Notes: generated from the letters alone by a model not told the origin. DNA of 37,773 bases from an uncultured Alphaproteobacteria bacterium (GCA_937871825.1 CALMOK010000062.1:1984-39756), one strand, 5' to 3'. Numbered from the stretch's first letter, positions 17,783-27,250 are shown. Numbers and translations: made by a program.

Positions 17783-17811
17783 TTGACAGTCCCGGCGAGC
17801 GCCGTCATCTG
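17783..17811 (+). promoter_or_regulatory. Possible lysC promoter
   Basis: A perfect -35 box, TTGACA (17783-17788), lies about 110 bases before the lysC ATG in the divergent ubiG-lysC gap. The -10 region at 17 to 18 bases spacing (CATCTG or ATCTGT, 17806-17812) is weak, so this is only a candidate. Confidence 0.35.
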
Positions 17812-17899
17812 TAGCGCCCTTCCGGTCTCGACGCGAGCAACGGGTCGCCGGTCAACCGTGGGACGCCCGTTGCGTTCCCTCGCTTTTCGAACCGAGCGT

Positions 17900-19141
17900 A
17901 TGACCCGTCTTGTTCTCAAGTTCGGCGGAACCTCCGTCGCAAACCTCGACCGCATTCGCGCGTCCGCGCTGCACGTCAAACGCGAAGTGGATGCCGGGCA
18001 CGAGGTGGCGGTCGTCGTTTCCGCCATGGCGGGCAAGACCAACGAACTCGTGGCCTGGTGCCGGGACGCGTCTCCGCTCCATGACGCGCGCGAATACGAT
18101 GCCGTGGTTGCGTCGGGCGAGCAGGTCACCGCTGGCCTGATGGCGCTCACCCTCCAACATATGGGCATCAACGCGCGCTCCTGGCAGGGCTGGCAGGTTC
18201 CGATCCTGACCTCCGATCAGCATGGCTCGGCCCGCGTCGAGGCGCTCAACGGGCAACACCTGATCGCCCGGCTGAAGGAACGTCGCGAAGTCGCCGTGAT
18301 TGCGGGCTTCCAGGGATTGCACAAGGAAACCGGGCGCATCACGACCCTTGGGCGCGGCGGATCCGATACCAGCGCCGTGGTGATCGCGGCCGCGATCGGG
18401 GCGGAAAGATGCGACATCTACACGGACGTCGACGGCGTCTACACCACGGACCCGCGCGTGGTCGCCAAGGCGCGCCGGATGGAACGGGTGGCCTTCGAGG
18501 AGATGCTGGAGATGGCCTCGCTCGGCGCCAAGGTCCTCCAGGTGCGATCGGTCGAAGCCGCCATGGTCCACAAGGTGAAGGTTTTCGTCCGCTCATCCTT
18601 CGATGACCCCGTGGCATCGGCCTCGTCGGGAACGCTGATCTGCGCTGAAGAGGATATCATGGAACAGCAAGTCGTCACCGGAATTGCCTTTTCGCGCGAC
18701 GAGGCTCAGATCACCCTGCGGGGCGTCGTCGACAAACCGGGCGTCGCGGCGGCGATTTTCGGGCCGCTCGCCGACGCGGCCATCAATGTCGACATGATCA
18801 TCCAGGTCGTGTCCGACGACACCACCACGACCGACATGACCTTCACGGTGCCCACCGCCGATTTCGAGCGCGCCAAGACCATCCTGGAAAGCGCCAAGTC
18901 GGCGATCGTCTACGCGACGCTGCATGGCACCAACGATGTCGTCAAAGTGTCGGCCATCGGCATCGGCATGCGGAGCCACGCCGGCGTCGCGGCGCGGGCC
19001 TTCAGGGCGCTGGCCGACAAAGGCATCAACATCCGGGCCATCACCACCTCGGAGATTAAATTTTCGGTACTGATCGACGCGGCCTATACGGAGCTCGCGG
19101 TGCGGACGCTTCACACGCTTTACGGGCTCGATCAGGCCTGA
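17900..19141 (+). CDS. lysC: Aspartate kinase
   Basis: This 413-residue enzyme phosphorylates aspartate, the first step towards lysine, threonine, methionine and diaminopimelate for the cell wall. The N-terminus LVLKFGGTSVANLDRI is the amino-acid-kinase signature. TLGRGGSDTSAVVIAAAIGA and CDIYTDVDGVYTTDPR form the aspartate and ATP site. Two ACT regulatory domains follow: one near VDKPGVAAAIFGPLADAAINVDMI, the other near KVSAIGIGMRSHAGVAARAF. The class is the monofunctional alpha/beta type expected to be feedback-controlled by lysine and/or threonine. The frame is open upstream to 17672, but homology begins at the ATG at 17900. An internal ATG at codon 254 is described separately. Confidence 0.96.
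   Translation: MTRLVLKFGGTSVANLDRIRASALHVKREVDAGHEVAVVVSAMAGKTNELVAWCRDASPLHDAREYDAVVASGEQVTAGLMALTLQHMGINARSWQGWQVPILTSDQHGSARVEALNGQHLIARLKERREVAVIAGFQGLHKETGRITTLGRGGSDTSAVVIAAAIGAERCDIYTDVDGVYTTDPRVVAKARRMERVAFEEMLEMASLGAKVLQVRSVEAAMVHKVKVFVRSSFDDPVASASSGTLICAEEDIMEQQVVTGIAFSRDEAQITLRGVVDKPGVAAAIFGPLADAAINVDMIIQVVSDDTTTTDMTFTVPTADFERAKTILESAKSAIVYATLHGTNDVVKVSAIGIGMRSHAGVAARAFRALADKGINIRAITTSEIKFSVLIDAAYTELAVRTLHTLYGLDQA
18650..18661 (+). promoter_or_regulatory. Possible internal translation start in lysC (beta-subunit start)
   Basis: The in-frame ATG at 18659 (codon 254) is preceded by GAAGAGGATATC, a usable Shine-Dalgarno sequence. Translation from here would give a protein of about 160 residues made of the two ACT domains, beginning MEQQVVTGIAF. 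Aspartate kinases of Bacillus and Corynebacterium make a separate beta subunit from an equivalent internal start. Whether it is used here is not known. Confidence 0.4.
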
Positions 19142-19396
19142 TGTCCAGCGGCGGACGCAGGTTGTCGGCCGCCCTCACTTGATCTTGGTTCCGACCATCC
19201 CCATCCCACATCTCAAAATCGGCTCGGAACGCTCCTTGCTTGGCGAAAGGCCGGGCCTGTGGCAAACCCGATCGTAAGGGTCGCGGCGCGACCGAGAAAA
19301 TTGGCTCGCCGCGAAGGGGGACGTGATGCGATTGACCATCACCGGACAGCATGATGGGGCGGGCCCGCGGGCGGAAGCCTCGCGGGGCGCGGCCTG

Positions 19397-21661
19397 ATGC
19401 GCGGTTGGAACGGTGGACCGCGCTTGCTGCTCCGCCGACTCCGCGAGGTCATGGCGGAGCCGATCGGCGCGCAGGCGCGGCTCGACAAAATCGTCGTCCA
19501 GATCGCCTTCAACATGGTGGCCGAGGTTTGCTCGGTTTACGTCCTGCACGCCGACCGTCGTCTCGAGCTCTACGCCACCGAGGGCCTGAAGCGCGAGGCC
19601 GTCCATCTGACCACCATGCGGGTCGGCGAGGGCATTGTGGGCACGATTGCGGCAAGGGCCGAAGCCCTCGCCCTGCCGGACGCCCAGTCCCATCCGGCTT
19701 ATTCGTACAAGCCCGAGACCGGTGAGGAGATCTACCAGTCCTTCCTTGGGGTGCCCATCCTGCGCGGCGGCAACATCCTCGGGGTGCTGGCCGTCCAGAA
19801 CCGGGCAAGTCGGATCTACACCGAAGAGGAAATCGAGGTCCTGCAGACCACGGCGATGCTGCTCGCCGAGATGATTGCCGGCGGCGAGCTGCAGTCGCTG
19901 GCGCCGGCCGGGTCGGCCGTGCTGCGCCAATCCTTGTCGCTGAAGGGAGGCGTGGTGGCCGACGGGGTGGCGCTCGGCCACGTGGTGCTGCACGAGCCCC
20001 GCGTCGTGGTCGAGCGGCTCGTGGCCGAGAACATCGACGGCGAAGTGGTCCGCCTCGACGAGGCCATCGGCGCCTTGCGCGAATCGGTCGATCGACTGGT
20101 CGACCGTGGCGAAGAAGCCGGCCCCGGCGAGCATCGTGAAATCCTGCAAACTTTTCGCATGATCGCGCATGATCGCGGGTGGCTTCGGCGGCTGCGGGAA
20201 GCCATCGCGACTGGCCTCACCGCCGAGGCGGCGGTGGACCGCGTTCAGAGCGACACCCGCGCCAAGCTGATGCGGCAGACCGACCCTTACGTCCGGGGAC
20301 GCTTGCACGACCTCGACGAACTCGCCAACCGGCTACTCCATCAGCTGACCGGACAGGCGCTGGTGGCCTCGAACGACCAACTGCCCGACAATGCCGTGCT
20401 GGTTGCGCGCTCGATGGGCGCGGCGGCCCTGCTTGACTACGATCGTGGCAAGCTGCGCGGCCTGGTGCTGGAGGATGGCGGCACGACAAGTCACGTCGCC
20501 GTGGTGGCGCGGGCGCTCGGGATCGCCGCCGTCGGCAGCGTGGCCAACATCACCAGCCTGGTCGAGCCCGGCGACGCCATCATCGTGGATGGCGCGACGG
20601 GCTGCGTCGAGGTTCGCCCAGGCCCGGACGTCGAGGCCGCCTATGCCGAGCGGGTGCGACTGCGCGCCCGCCGCCAGGAACAATACAAGGCGCTTCGGGA
20701 CGTGCCGGCGCGGACGCTCGACGGCGTCGATATCGGCCTGCATATGAACGCGGGCCTGCTGCTCGATCTTCCGCACGTGATGGAGACGGGCGCTGATTCG
20801 ATCGGTCTTTTCCGGACCGAGCTGCTGTTCATGGTCGCCGACCGGTTCCCCCGCCCGGCGCAGCAACACGCCCTTTACAAGAGCGTGCTGGACATGGTGC
20901 GCGATCGCCCGGTGACCTTCCGGACCCTCGACATCGGTGGCGACAAGGTGCTGCCCTATATGCTCCGCCTCGACGAGCAGAACCCCGCACTCGGTTGGCG
21001 GGCCTTGCGGATCGGGCTCGACCGACCGGCGCTGCTGCGCTCGCAGCTTCGGGCCATGCTGCGCGCGGGGGCCGGCCGCGAAATGCGGATCATGTTCCCC
21101 ATGGTGGCACTGACCGCCGAGTTCGACCGCGCCAAGGCGTTAGTGGCCCAGGAAGTCGCCTACCTCACGCGGCACGACCACCCGGTCCCGACCGAGATCA
21201 AGCTAGGCGCCATGATCGAGGTGCCGGCCCTGCTGTGGCAGCTGGACGAGATCGCCGAGCGGGCCGACTTCCTGTCGGTGGGCTCGAACGACCTCATGCA
21301 ATATCTTTTCGCGGCCGACCGCGACAACAAGCGGGTTTCGGGGCGCTTCGACCCCCTGTCGGCGCCCATGCTCCGCGCGCTGCGGTCGATCGCGGATGCC
21401 GGGCGAGCCCATGGCAAGCCCGTCACGCTTTGCGGCGAACTCGGCGGCGAACCCCTGGCCGCCTTGGCGCTCATCGCGATCGGCTACCGCGGCCTGTCGA
21501 TGGCCCCCTCGGCGATCGGGCCGGTCAAAGCCATGATCTTGGCGGCCGACGCCAACGAGGCGGCCGCCTTCGTGACGACGCTGCTTGGCGAGTGGAATGG
21601 CGAGCCGAACTTGCGAGAGCCGCTGGCGTCCTTCGCCGCCAGTCGCGGCATTCCGGTTTGA
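19397..21661 (+). CDS. ptsP: Phosphoenolpyruvate--protein phosphotransferase PtsP (enzyme I of the nitrogen PTS)
   Basis: This 754-residue cytoplasmic enzyme takes phosphate from phosphoenolpyruvate and passes it to NPr and then EIIA-Ntr, linking nitrogen and carbon status to regulation. An N-terminal GAF domain covers about residues 20-165 (VAEVCSVYVLHADRRLELYA, FLGVPILRGGNILGVLAVQN). The HPr-binding region follows. The phosphohistidine domain has GGTTSHVAVVARALG with His366. The PEP-binding barrel contains FRTELLFM, DIGGDKVLPYM and LSVGSNDLMQYLFAADRDN, and ends with the active Cys679 in LCGELGGEP. The start at 19397 has only a weak ribosome site; ATG 19451 is an alternative. The 255-base gap from lysC holds no gene I can support, only a seven-pair inverted repeat at 19282-19313. 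Confidence 0.95.
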   Translation: MRGWNGGPRLLLRRLREVMAEPIGAQARLDKIVVQIAFNMVAEVCSVYVLHADRRLELYATEGLKREAVHLTTMRVGEGIVGTIAARAEALALPDAQSHPAYSYKPETGEEIYQSFLGVPILRGGNILGVLAVQNRASRIYTEEEIEVLQTTAMLLAEMIAGGELQSLAPAGSAVLRQSLSLKGGVVADGVALGHVVLHEPRVVVERLVAENIDGEVVRLDEAIGALRESVDRLVDRGEEAGPGEHREILQTFRMIAHDRGWLRRLREAIATGLTAEAAVDRVQSDTRAKLMRQTDPYVRGRLHDLDELANRLLHQLTGQALVASNDQLPDNAVLVARSMGAAALLDYDRGKLRGLVLEDGGTTSHVAVVARALGIAAVGSVANITSLVEPGDAIIVDGATGCVEVRPGPDVEAAYAERVRLRARRQEQYKALRDVPARTLDGVDIGLHMNAGLLLDLPHVMETGADSIGLFRTELLFMVADRFPRPAQQHALYKSVLDMVRDRPVTFRTLDIGGDKVLPYMLRLDEQNPALGWRALRIGLDRPALLRSQLRAMLRAGAGREMRIMFPMVALTAEFDRAKALVAQEVAYLTRHDHPVPTEIKLGAMIEVPALLWQLDEIAERADFLSVGSNDLMQYLFAADRDNKRVSGRFDPLSAPMLRALRSIADAGRAHGKPVTLCGELGGEPLAALALIAIGYRGLSMAPSAIGPVKAMILAADANEAAAFVTTLLGEWNGEPNLREPLASFAASRGIPV

Positions 21662-21747
21662 AACGCGCGATCGCGCCAGCCGCCTTGCTGTCGCGCCACA
21701 AGCGGTCGGGCGTTCCATCCGGCCCACGTTTCATCTAAACCAATCCC

Positions 21748-22827
21748 ATGTTGCCCATCGCCAAACTCGACCTCGTTCTCCGCCGTCACGAGGAAATCTC
21801 GGCGCGCCTCGTCGAAGGGCCCGATTCGGCGACTTTCGTGGCCTTGTCGCGTGAACTGGCCGACACGGACGACCTCGTCGCGGCGATCCGCGCCTATCAT
21901 GCGCAAGGCGCCGAACTCGCCGGGATCGACGCCATGCTGGCCGACCCGGCGCTTGACGCCGAAATGCGGGACCTGGCCGAAAGCGAACGCGGCGAAGCGG
22001 CGGCACGCGTCGCCGAGGTGGAACGATCGATCCGCCTCGCCCTGCTGCCCAAGGACGCCGCCGACGAAAAAAGCGCCATCCTGGAAATCCGCGCCGGAAC
22101 GGGTGGCGACGAGGCCGCCCTGTTCGCCGGCGACCTTTTCCGCATGTATTCGCGCTATGCCGAACTCCACCGCTGGAAGGTCGATGTGTTGACGATCAGC
22201 GAGGGAACGGCGGGGGGCTACAAGGAAATCGTGGCCGAGGTCGTCGGACGAGGTGTGTTCGCACGGCTGAAGTTCGAAAGCGGCGTTCATCGCGTGCAGC
22301 GCGTGCCCGACACCGAAACGCAGGGCCGCATCCACACCTCGGCCGCCACCGTCGCGGTGCTGCCCGAAGCCGAGGACGTCGACGTCGACATCAACGAGGC
22401 CGACCTGAAGATCGATACCATGCGGGCGCAGGGCGCGGGCGGCCAGCACGTCAACAAGACCGAGTCGGCGATCCGTTTGACCCACCTGCCGACCGGCCTT
22501 GTGGTCTTCATGCAGGAGGAGCGTTCGCAGCACCGTAACCGGCAGAAGGCCATGGCGGTGCTGCGCGCCCGCATCTTCGACCTGCAGCGCCAGAAGCTCG
22601 ACAGCGAGCGGGCGGCCGACCGCAAGGCCCAAGTCGGGTCGGGCGACCGGTCCGAACGCATCCGCACCTATAATTTCCCACAAGGTCGCTTGACCGATCA
22701 CCGCATCAACCTGACGCTGTACAAGCTCGACAAGGTCATGATCGGTGAAGCCCTGGACGAGGTCGTCGACGCACTCACGACCGAGCATCAGGCTGCCGCG
22801 CTCGCGGCTGTCGAGGCGGGTGGGTGA
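21748..22827 (+). CDS. prfA: Peptide chain release factor 1
   Basis: This 359-residue protein recognises UAA and UAG stop codons and triggers release of the finished peptide. The stop-codon-reading tripeptide is PDT within [20 protein letters not shown]. The catalytic GGQ is in [20 protein letters not shown], followed by the [20 protein letters not shown] segment that is diagnostic for RF1. The C-terminus [20 protein letters not shown] is complete. It follows ptsP by 86 bases, the usual order in Rhizobiales. The methyltransferase gene prmC, which modifies the GGQ glutamine and is often next, is not here. Confidence 0.97.
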   Translation: MLPIAKLDLVLRRHEEISARLVEGPDSATFVALSRELADTDDLVAAIRAYHAQGAELAGIDAMLADPALDAEMRDLAESERGEAAARVAEVERSIRLALLPKDAADEKSAILEIRAGTGGDEAALFAGDLFRMYSRYAELHRWKVDVLTISEGTAGGYKEIVAEVVGRGVFARLKFESGVHRVQRVPDTETQGRIHTSAATVAVLPEAEDVDVDINEADLKIDTMRAQGAGGQHVNKTESAIRLTHLPTGLVVFMQEERSQHRNRQKAMAVLRARIFDLQRQKLDSERAADRKAQVGSGDRSERIRTYNFPQGRLTDHRINLTLYKLDKVMIGEALDEVVDALTTEHQAAALAAVEAGG

Positions 22828-22888
22828 GGGCACGGGCTTATCTTCATCAAATTGGTTTTACTCTCTCCACGCGCAAACGGGATCGACC

Positions 22889-24409
22889 ATGGCTTTCAGA
22901 ACGGCATTTTGTCTCGCGGCGGTTGTCTCGGCAGCATGGGCCCCATCCGCGACGGCGGCCCCCGCGACGCCAGAGGAGGCTCAGCGGCTGTTGACGATGT
23001 TCGAGCGCTATCTCGGCAAGCCGACGACCCCTGCCGCAGCCGCGGTTCGCGTGACCCCGGAGGGAGAGGCCTATAGGTTTTCCGTCGATCTCACGGCACT
23101 GATGGCCCCGCTTGCCAAGTTCGGGTTGACCGTCAAGGCGGGGGACCTCGTTTCGATGCTCACGCCGACGAACGATGGCCTGTGGCATGTGACCAGCGCG
23201 GGCTTCCCGCCCATCTCACTGACCGGCAAAGGGCAGACATTCTCCGCGACCTACGCCGATGCCAAGTTCGACGGCCTGTTCGACCCCAAGATCAGGGTCT
23301 TCCAATCGAGCACCAGCACGTCGACCGGCAACACGTTCGCGAGCGTGACCCCTCAGGGCTCGAACGAGACGCGAACAACGGGGCAGAGCGAGCGAAAGTC
23401 CACCGCCGTCGATGAGGGTGATGGAAGCGTCAACGCGAAAACCACGCAGACCATCGCGCCGTTCGGCTACAAGCTCGAGTTCAAGCCGGTCGCCGGCGCC
23501 GAAGGGGCAGCGCCGACCACCCTCTCGATCGACGCGCACGCCGAGGGTGCCACAACGACGGTTGAGGTGCGGAACGATCGGACCGCGCGCCTCCTCGATC
23601 TTTGGGCTTTCGTGGTCGCTCATCCATCCAAGGAAACGCTGATCGCCGACCAGGGCGAGCTCAAGACGCTGCTGACCGGGTTGCTGCCTTATGGGTCTTC
23701 CTTCAACCTAGACGGATCTGTCCAAAAACTCGCGGTGTCGACCCCGCAGGGCAACTTTGGCGTCGGGACCTTCAGCGAGCAGGTCGCCGTAGGCAAGGAC
23801 GTCGCCAAGGACGCGATCGCCCTCGGCGTCCAGATAAGCGGGCTGACCCTTCCGGCTGGACTGGTTCCGAACTGGTCGACGGGCTTTGTTCCGACCGGGC
23901 TCGACATCAAGGAAACCATCGGGCCGCTGCACATCAACGACGGCCTGTTGAAGGCCGTCGCGGCTCTCGATCTCAGCCGCGACCAGCCGATCAGCGATGC
24001 CGACGTGCTCGACATCAGCCGAACGATCTACGACGCCAAGGAGCTTGTGCTCACCCTGGCGCCGAGCACCATCACGTCCCCGTTGCTGCAGGTGAAGCTC
24101 GAGGGCCGCATGCAGTTGACCCAGCCGATGCCAACCCTCGCCGCCACGGTCACCGCGACGGGCGTCGACAAGGCGATCGACGTCGCCCAGGCGGCGGCCC
24201 AAACCGATCCCGCGGCCACCCAGGTGTTCGCGATGTTGAGCGCCGCCAAGTTGTTCGGCAAAGCCACCGGGGAAGGAAACTACACTTGGCTGATCGAATC
24301 TAAGCCCGGCGGCGACATTCTCGTTAACGGAAAATCTCTGCAGGCCGCGCCACCAACCGCCGTCGCCCCACCGGCCAAAACCAAGAAGAAGCCCGCCCCG
24401 AAGCTCTGA
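22889..24409 (+). CDS. Unrecognised exported protein, 506 residues
   Basis: I do not recognise a family with confidence. The protein has a clear Sec signal peptide (MAFRTAFCLAAVVSAAWAPS, likely cleaved after ATA near residue 23) and no later membrane helix. The mature part is rich in Thr, Ser, Ala and Val with alternating polar/apolar strands, suggesting a beta-rich periplasmic or surface protein. A segment near residues 155-200 is Ser/Thr-rich (STSTSTGNTFASVTPQGSNE). The end GEGNYTWLIESKPGGDILVN is followed by a Pro/Lys tail (PPAKTKKKPAPKL). It vaguely recalls DUF2125- or YdgA-like periplasmic proteins, but that is weak. The frame is open upstream to 22745 inside prfA; the ATG at 22889 fits the signal peptide. 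It lies 61 bases after prfA and converges with recN. Confidence 0.8.
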   Translation: MAFRTAFCLAAVVSAAWAPSATAAPATPEEAQRLLTMFERYLGKPTTPAAAAVRVTPEGEAYRFSVDLTALMAPLAKFGLTVKAGDLVSMLTPTNDGLWHVTSAGFPPISLTGKGQTFSATYADAKFDGLFDPKIRVFQSSTSTSTGNTFASVTPQGSNETRTTGQSERKSTAVDEGDGSVNAKTTQTIAPFGYKLEFKPVAGAEGAAPTTLSIDAHAEGATTTVEVRNDRTARLLDLWAFVVAHPSKETLIADQGELKTLLTGLLPYGSSFNLDGSVQKLAVSTPQGNFGVGTFSEQVAVGKDVAKDAIALGVQISGLTLPAGLVPNWSTGFVPTGLDIKETIGPLHINDGLLKAVAALDLSRDQPISDADVLDISRTIYDAKELVLTLAPSTITSPLLQVKLEGRMQLTQPMPTLAATVTATGVDKAIDVAQAAAQTDPAATQVFAMLSAAKLFGKATGEGNYTWLIESKPGGDILVNGKSLQAAPPTAVAPPAKTKKKPAPKL

Positions 24410-24462
24410 TGGGCGGGATGGGTCCGGCTTCGGCCGGATCTGTCCCGGTCAATTCACCATGT

Positions 24463-26133
24463 TCACGTCTTGGCGTCGATCAGGCGACGGGCGGCCGCCC
24501 GCGCTTCCTCGGTGATTGTCGCCCCGGCCAGCATGCGGGCGATCTCCTCGCGCCGCAGCGCCGGCGCGAGGCTCGTAACCCGCGTCGCCACCTTGCTGCC
24601 TTCGGCGACCTCGCCCTTGCTGATCCGCAGGTGGGTCGTCGATCGCGCGGCGACCTGGGGGGCGTGGGTGACGGCCAGGACCTGAACCCGATCGGCGAGC
24701 CGCGCCAACCGTCGGCCGATCGCATCCGCCACGGCGCCGCCCACCCCCGTGTCGATCTCATCGAAAACCAGGGTGGGGGCCGACCCCCGATCGGCCAGCG
24801 AGACTTTGAGGGCGAGCATGAAACGGGCAAGCTCCCCGCCCGAGGCGACCTTGGCCAGGGCGCCGGGCCGACTGCCCGGATTGGTGGCGACCCAGAACTC
24901 CACGTGGTCCAAGCCATCCGGCCCACCAGGGCCGATTTCCGGCTCGATATGGGTTTGAAAGCGGGCGCGTTCGAGCTTCAGGGGGGGAAGCTCGGCATTG
25001 ACAGCCGCGTCCAACGCTTCGGCAGCCCCTTTCCGCTCCGCCGTCAACCGCGCGGCGCATTCCCCGTAGGCCTTTTGAGCCCCGGTGGCAGCGATCGCCA
25101 GGGCCTGAAGATGGCGTTCGCCGGCATCGAGGCTCGCCAAGTCGGCGGTGAATTTCGCCGCCAGCGCCGGCAGTTCGGCAACCGCGCAGCCGTGCTTGCG
25201 GGCAGCCGCCCGCAGGGCGAACAGGCGTTCTTCGACCCGCTCGAGTTCTTGCGGGTCGTGCGCGGCGTCCTCGATCGCCTGGGCGATGGCGGTTTCGGCG
25301 GCGTCGATCGCCTCCAGAACGGCGTCGATCGCCTTGGTGCAGGGTTCGATAAGGGCCGGGGCCTGCGAGGCCCGCCGTTCCAGGCGCCGAACCAGCGACG
25401 CATAGGTGGCGGCAGGCGAGCCGTCGCCCGACACGCTGTCATAGGCGTCGCGGAGATCGCTCGTCACTTTTTCGGCCGCCATCATCTCGGCCCGGCGGAT
25501 CGCCAACTGTTCCTCCTCGTCGGGTTTGGGCGACAGGGCGTCGAGCTCTTCGGCGGCGTGGCGAAGGTAGTCGGCCTCGAGGCGCGCCTTGACGACCCGC
25601 TCTTCCTCGATTTTCAGGGTCGCCGCGATGGTTCGCCGGGTTTCATGGCAGCGCCGGACCGTGGCGACGAGGCTGTCGAAGCCGCCGTAGGCATCTACCA
25701 GGGCGCGATGCAGGGCGGGGTCGACCAGGGCGCGCTCGTCGTGTTGACCATGGATTTCGACCAGCGTGCGCGACAACGCCCGCATCACCTGGGCGCTGAC
25801 CGGCGCGTCGTTCACAAAGGCGCGGGTCCGGCCATCGGCGACCTGCACCCGGCGCAAGATCAGGTCTCCCTCGATCTCGATATCGTGGCTGCGCGCGAGG
25901 ATCAGTGCCGGGTGGCTGGGCGGCAGGTCGAAGATCGCCGTGACCTGGCCCTGCTTTTCGCCGTGCCGCACGAGGCCACCGTCGCCCCGTCCGCCCAAGG
26001 CCAGCGCGAAAGCGTCGAGCAGGATCGATTTGCCCGCACCGGTCTCGCCGGTGAGGACCGTCAGCCCGGCGCCGAACTCGAGGTCGAGACGATCGATCAG
26101 CACGATGTCGCGGATCGTCAGTCGGGACAGCAT
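24463..26133 (-). CDS. recN: DNA repair protein RecN
   Basis: This 556-residue SMC-like ATPase acts early in double-strand break repair. The N-terminal half-site is LSRLTIRDIVLIDRLDLEFG with Walker A GETGAGKS (residues 29-36). A central region of charged heptad-like segments forms the coiled-coil. The C-terminal half has the ABC signature KVASGGELARFMLALK and Walker B PTLVFDEIDTGVGG. The final segment VLAVTHAPQVAARSTTHLRI is also typical. The length matches the family. It follows bamD by 22 bases, the common order in Rhizobiales, and ends 53 bases from the convergent unrecognised secreted-protein gene. Confidence 0.96.
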   Translation of the reverse strand: MLSRLTIRDIVLIDRLDLEFGAGLTVLTGETGAGKSILLDAFALALGGRGDGGLVRHGEKQGQVTAIFDLPPSHPALILARSHDIEIEGDLILRRVQVADGRTRAFVNDAPVSAQVMRALSRTLVEIHGQHDERALVDPALHRALVDAYGGFDSLVATVRRCHETRRTIAATLKIEEERVVKARLEADYLRHAAEELDALSPKPDEEEQLAIRRAEMMAAEKVTSDLRDAYDSVSGDGSPAATYASLVRRLERRASQAPALIEPCTKAIDAVLEAIDAAETAIAQAIEDAAHDPQELERVEERLFALRAAARKHGCAVAELPALAAKFTADLASLDAGERHLQALAIAATGAQKAYGECAARLTAERKGAAEALDAAVNAELPPLKLERARFQTHIEPEIGPGGPDGLDHVEFWVATNPGSRPGALAKVASGGELARFMLALKVSLADRGSAPTLVFDEIDTGVGGAVADAIGRRLARLADRVQVLAVTHAPQVAARSTTHLRISKGEVAEGSKVATRVTSLAPALRREEIARMLAGATITEEARAAARRLIDAKT

Positions 26134-26155
26134 CAGGTCCGACCAGGTTGGAGGC

Positions 26156-27061
26156 TCAGGTCAAACCGAGGTTGTGGAACGTACGATAGATGATCGAGCC
26201 CTGGTCTTCCCGCGGCTCGAGACCACCGGATTGCAGAAGCGTGATGGAATCCTTGTACCACTGGCTGTCCGGGAAGTTATGGCCGAGGACCGCCGCTGCG
26301 GTTTGCGCTTCGTTGGTGATCCCGAGCGCCATGTAGGCCTCCGTTAGCCGCGCCAGCGCTTCCTCGGTGTGACGGGTCGTCTGATACTTGCCGATCACCG
26401 TCCGGAAGCGGTTGATCGACGCCACATAATTGTGGCGCTGCAGGTAGAAACGCCCCACCGACATTTCCTTACCGGCGATCTGGTCGCGGGTGACCTGGAT
26501 CTTGAACTTGGCGTCGCCCGCATATTCCGACGTCGGGTATTTGGCGACAATTTGCGAGAACAGATCGAGCGCCTTTTCGGATTGGTTCTGGTCGCGCGAA
26601 ATGTCCGGGATCTGGGCGTAATAGGACATCGCCTCGAGGTAGAGCGCGTAAGGCGCGTCGGGCGAGTTCGGATAGCTCGTGTAATACCGGTTGCCGGACG
26701 CGATCGCGTCGTCGTAGGCGCCCGACGAATACTGGGAATAGGTGGTCATCAGCAGGCCTTTCCGACCGTAGTCGGAAAAGGGGTATTGTTTGTCGAGTTC
26801 GGCGAACTTCTTTGTCGCGCCGTCATGGTCGCGCTTGGCCAGCCGAGCCACGCCCTGGTTGTAGATGTCGTCGGCCGGCACGTCGGGCAGGATCTTGGTT
26901 TCGTACTTCTCCGCGCCAAACGGGTTGAACGACTCGAGGCTCGAACATCCACCCAATTGCAGCGCGACCATCGCGGCCGCTGCCGCCATCCAGGATTTTG
27001 CAGCCGGAACGTGCGATCCCGGCTTCGCGAAAGCTGCCAACCAGGGACGGATTTGCGGCAT
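26156..27061 (-). CDS. bamD: Outer membrane assembly lipoprotein BamD
   Basis: This lipoprotein (301 residues from the chosen start) belongs to the BAM complex that folds beta-barrel proteins into the outer membrane. A lipobox LGGC with the acylated Cys39 follows a hydrophobic run MAAAAAMVALQLGGC. Tetratricopeptide-like repeats follow: YNQGVARLAKRDHDGATKKF, AELDKQYPFSDYGRKGLLM, then the segments near YYTSYPNSPDAPYALYL and FSQIVAKYPTSEYAGDAKFK. The start is uncertain: the frame continues upstream with ATGs at 27139 and 27154 and a TTG at 27166, and none has a strong ribosome site. The ATG at 27061 gives the most reasonable signal peptide. It lies between lpxC and recN, the usual place. Confidence 0.93.
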   Translation of the reverse strand: MPQIRPWLAAFAKPGSHVPAAKSWMAAAAAMVALQLGGCSSLESFNPFGAEKYETKILPDVPADDIYNQGVARLAKRDHDGATKKFAELDKQYPFSDYGRKGLLMTTYSQYSSGAYDDAIASGNRYYTSYPNSPDAPYALYLEAMSYYAQIPDISRDQNQSEKALDLFSQIVAKYPTSEYAGDAKFKIQVTRDQIAGKEMSVGRFYLQRHNYVASINRFRTVIGKYQTTRHTEEALARLTEAYMALGITNEAQTAAAVLGHNFPDSQWYKDSITLLQSGGLEPREDQGSIIYRTFHNLGLT

Positions 27062-27250
27062 GCGGGGCAACTCGGCTTTCGGCAAGGGACGCGGGTGCCG
27101 AGACGGATAACCCGCTCGGATCAGACATGATGTCGGCATCGCTTTAAGAGCCATGATTAAGGCCAATCCGCGCCGTGAAGATCAACAGGAAAGCATTCAT
27201 GACAGCGCGCCGGCGATTTGGCCCGGCATGACGCGAAATTGCAACAGCAC

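Noticed and set aside
17672-17899. Upstream extension of lysC overlapping ubiG
   Set aside because: The extension has no similarity to aspartate kinases and would overlap the divergent ubiG. The kinase signature begins right after the ATG at 17900.
19142-19396. Search for a small gene or tRNA between lysC and ptsP
   Set aside because: No cloverleaf-like arms or conserved T-loop sequence were seen. The only structure is a seven-pair inverted repeat (19282-19313) with a long loop, which is too weak to call.
24409-26193. Plus-strand open frame of about 590 codons opposite recN
   Set aside because: It mirrors RecN, which has intact Walker A, signature and Walker B motifs. The plus-strand product is Arg/Gly/Gln-rich with no family features.
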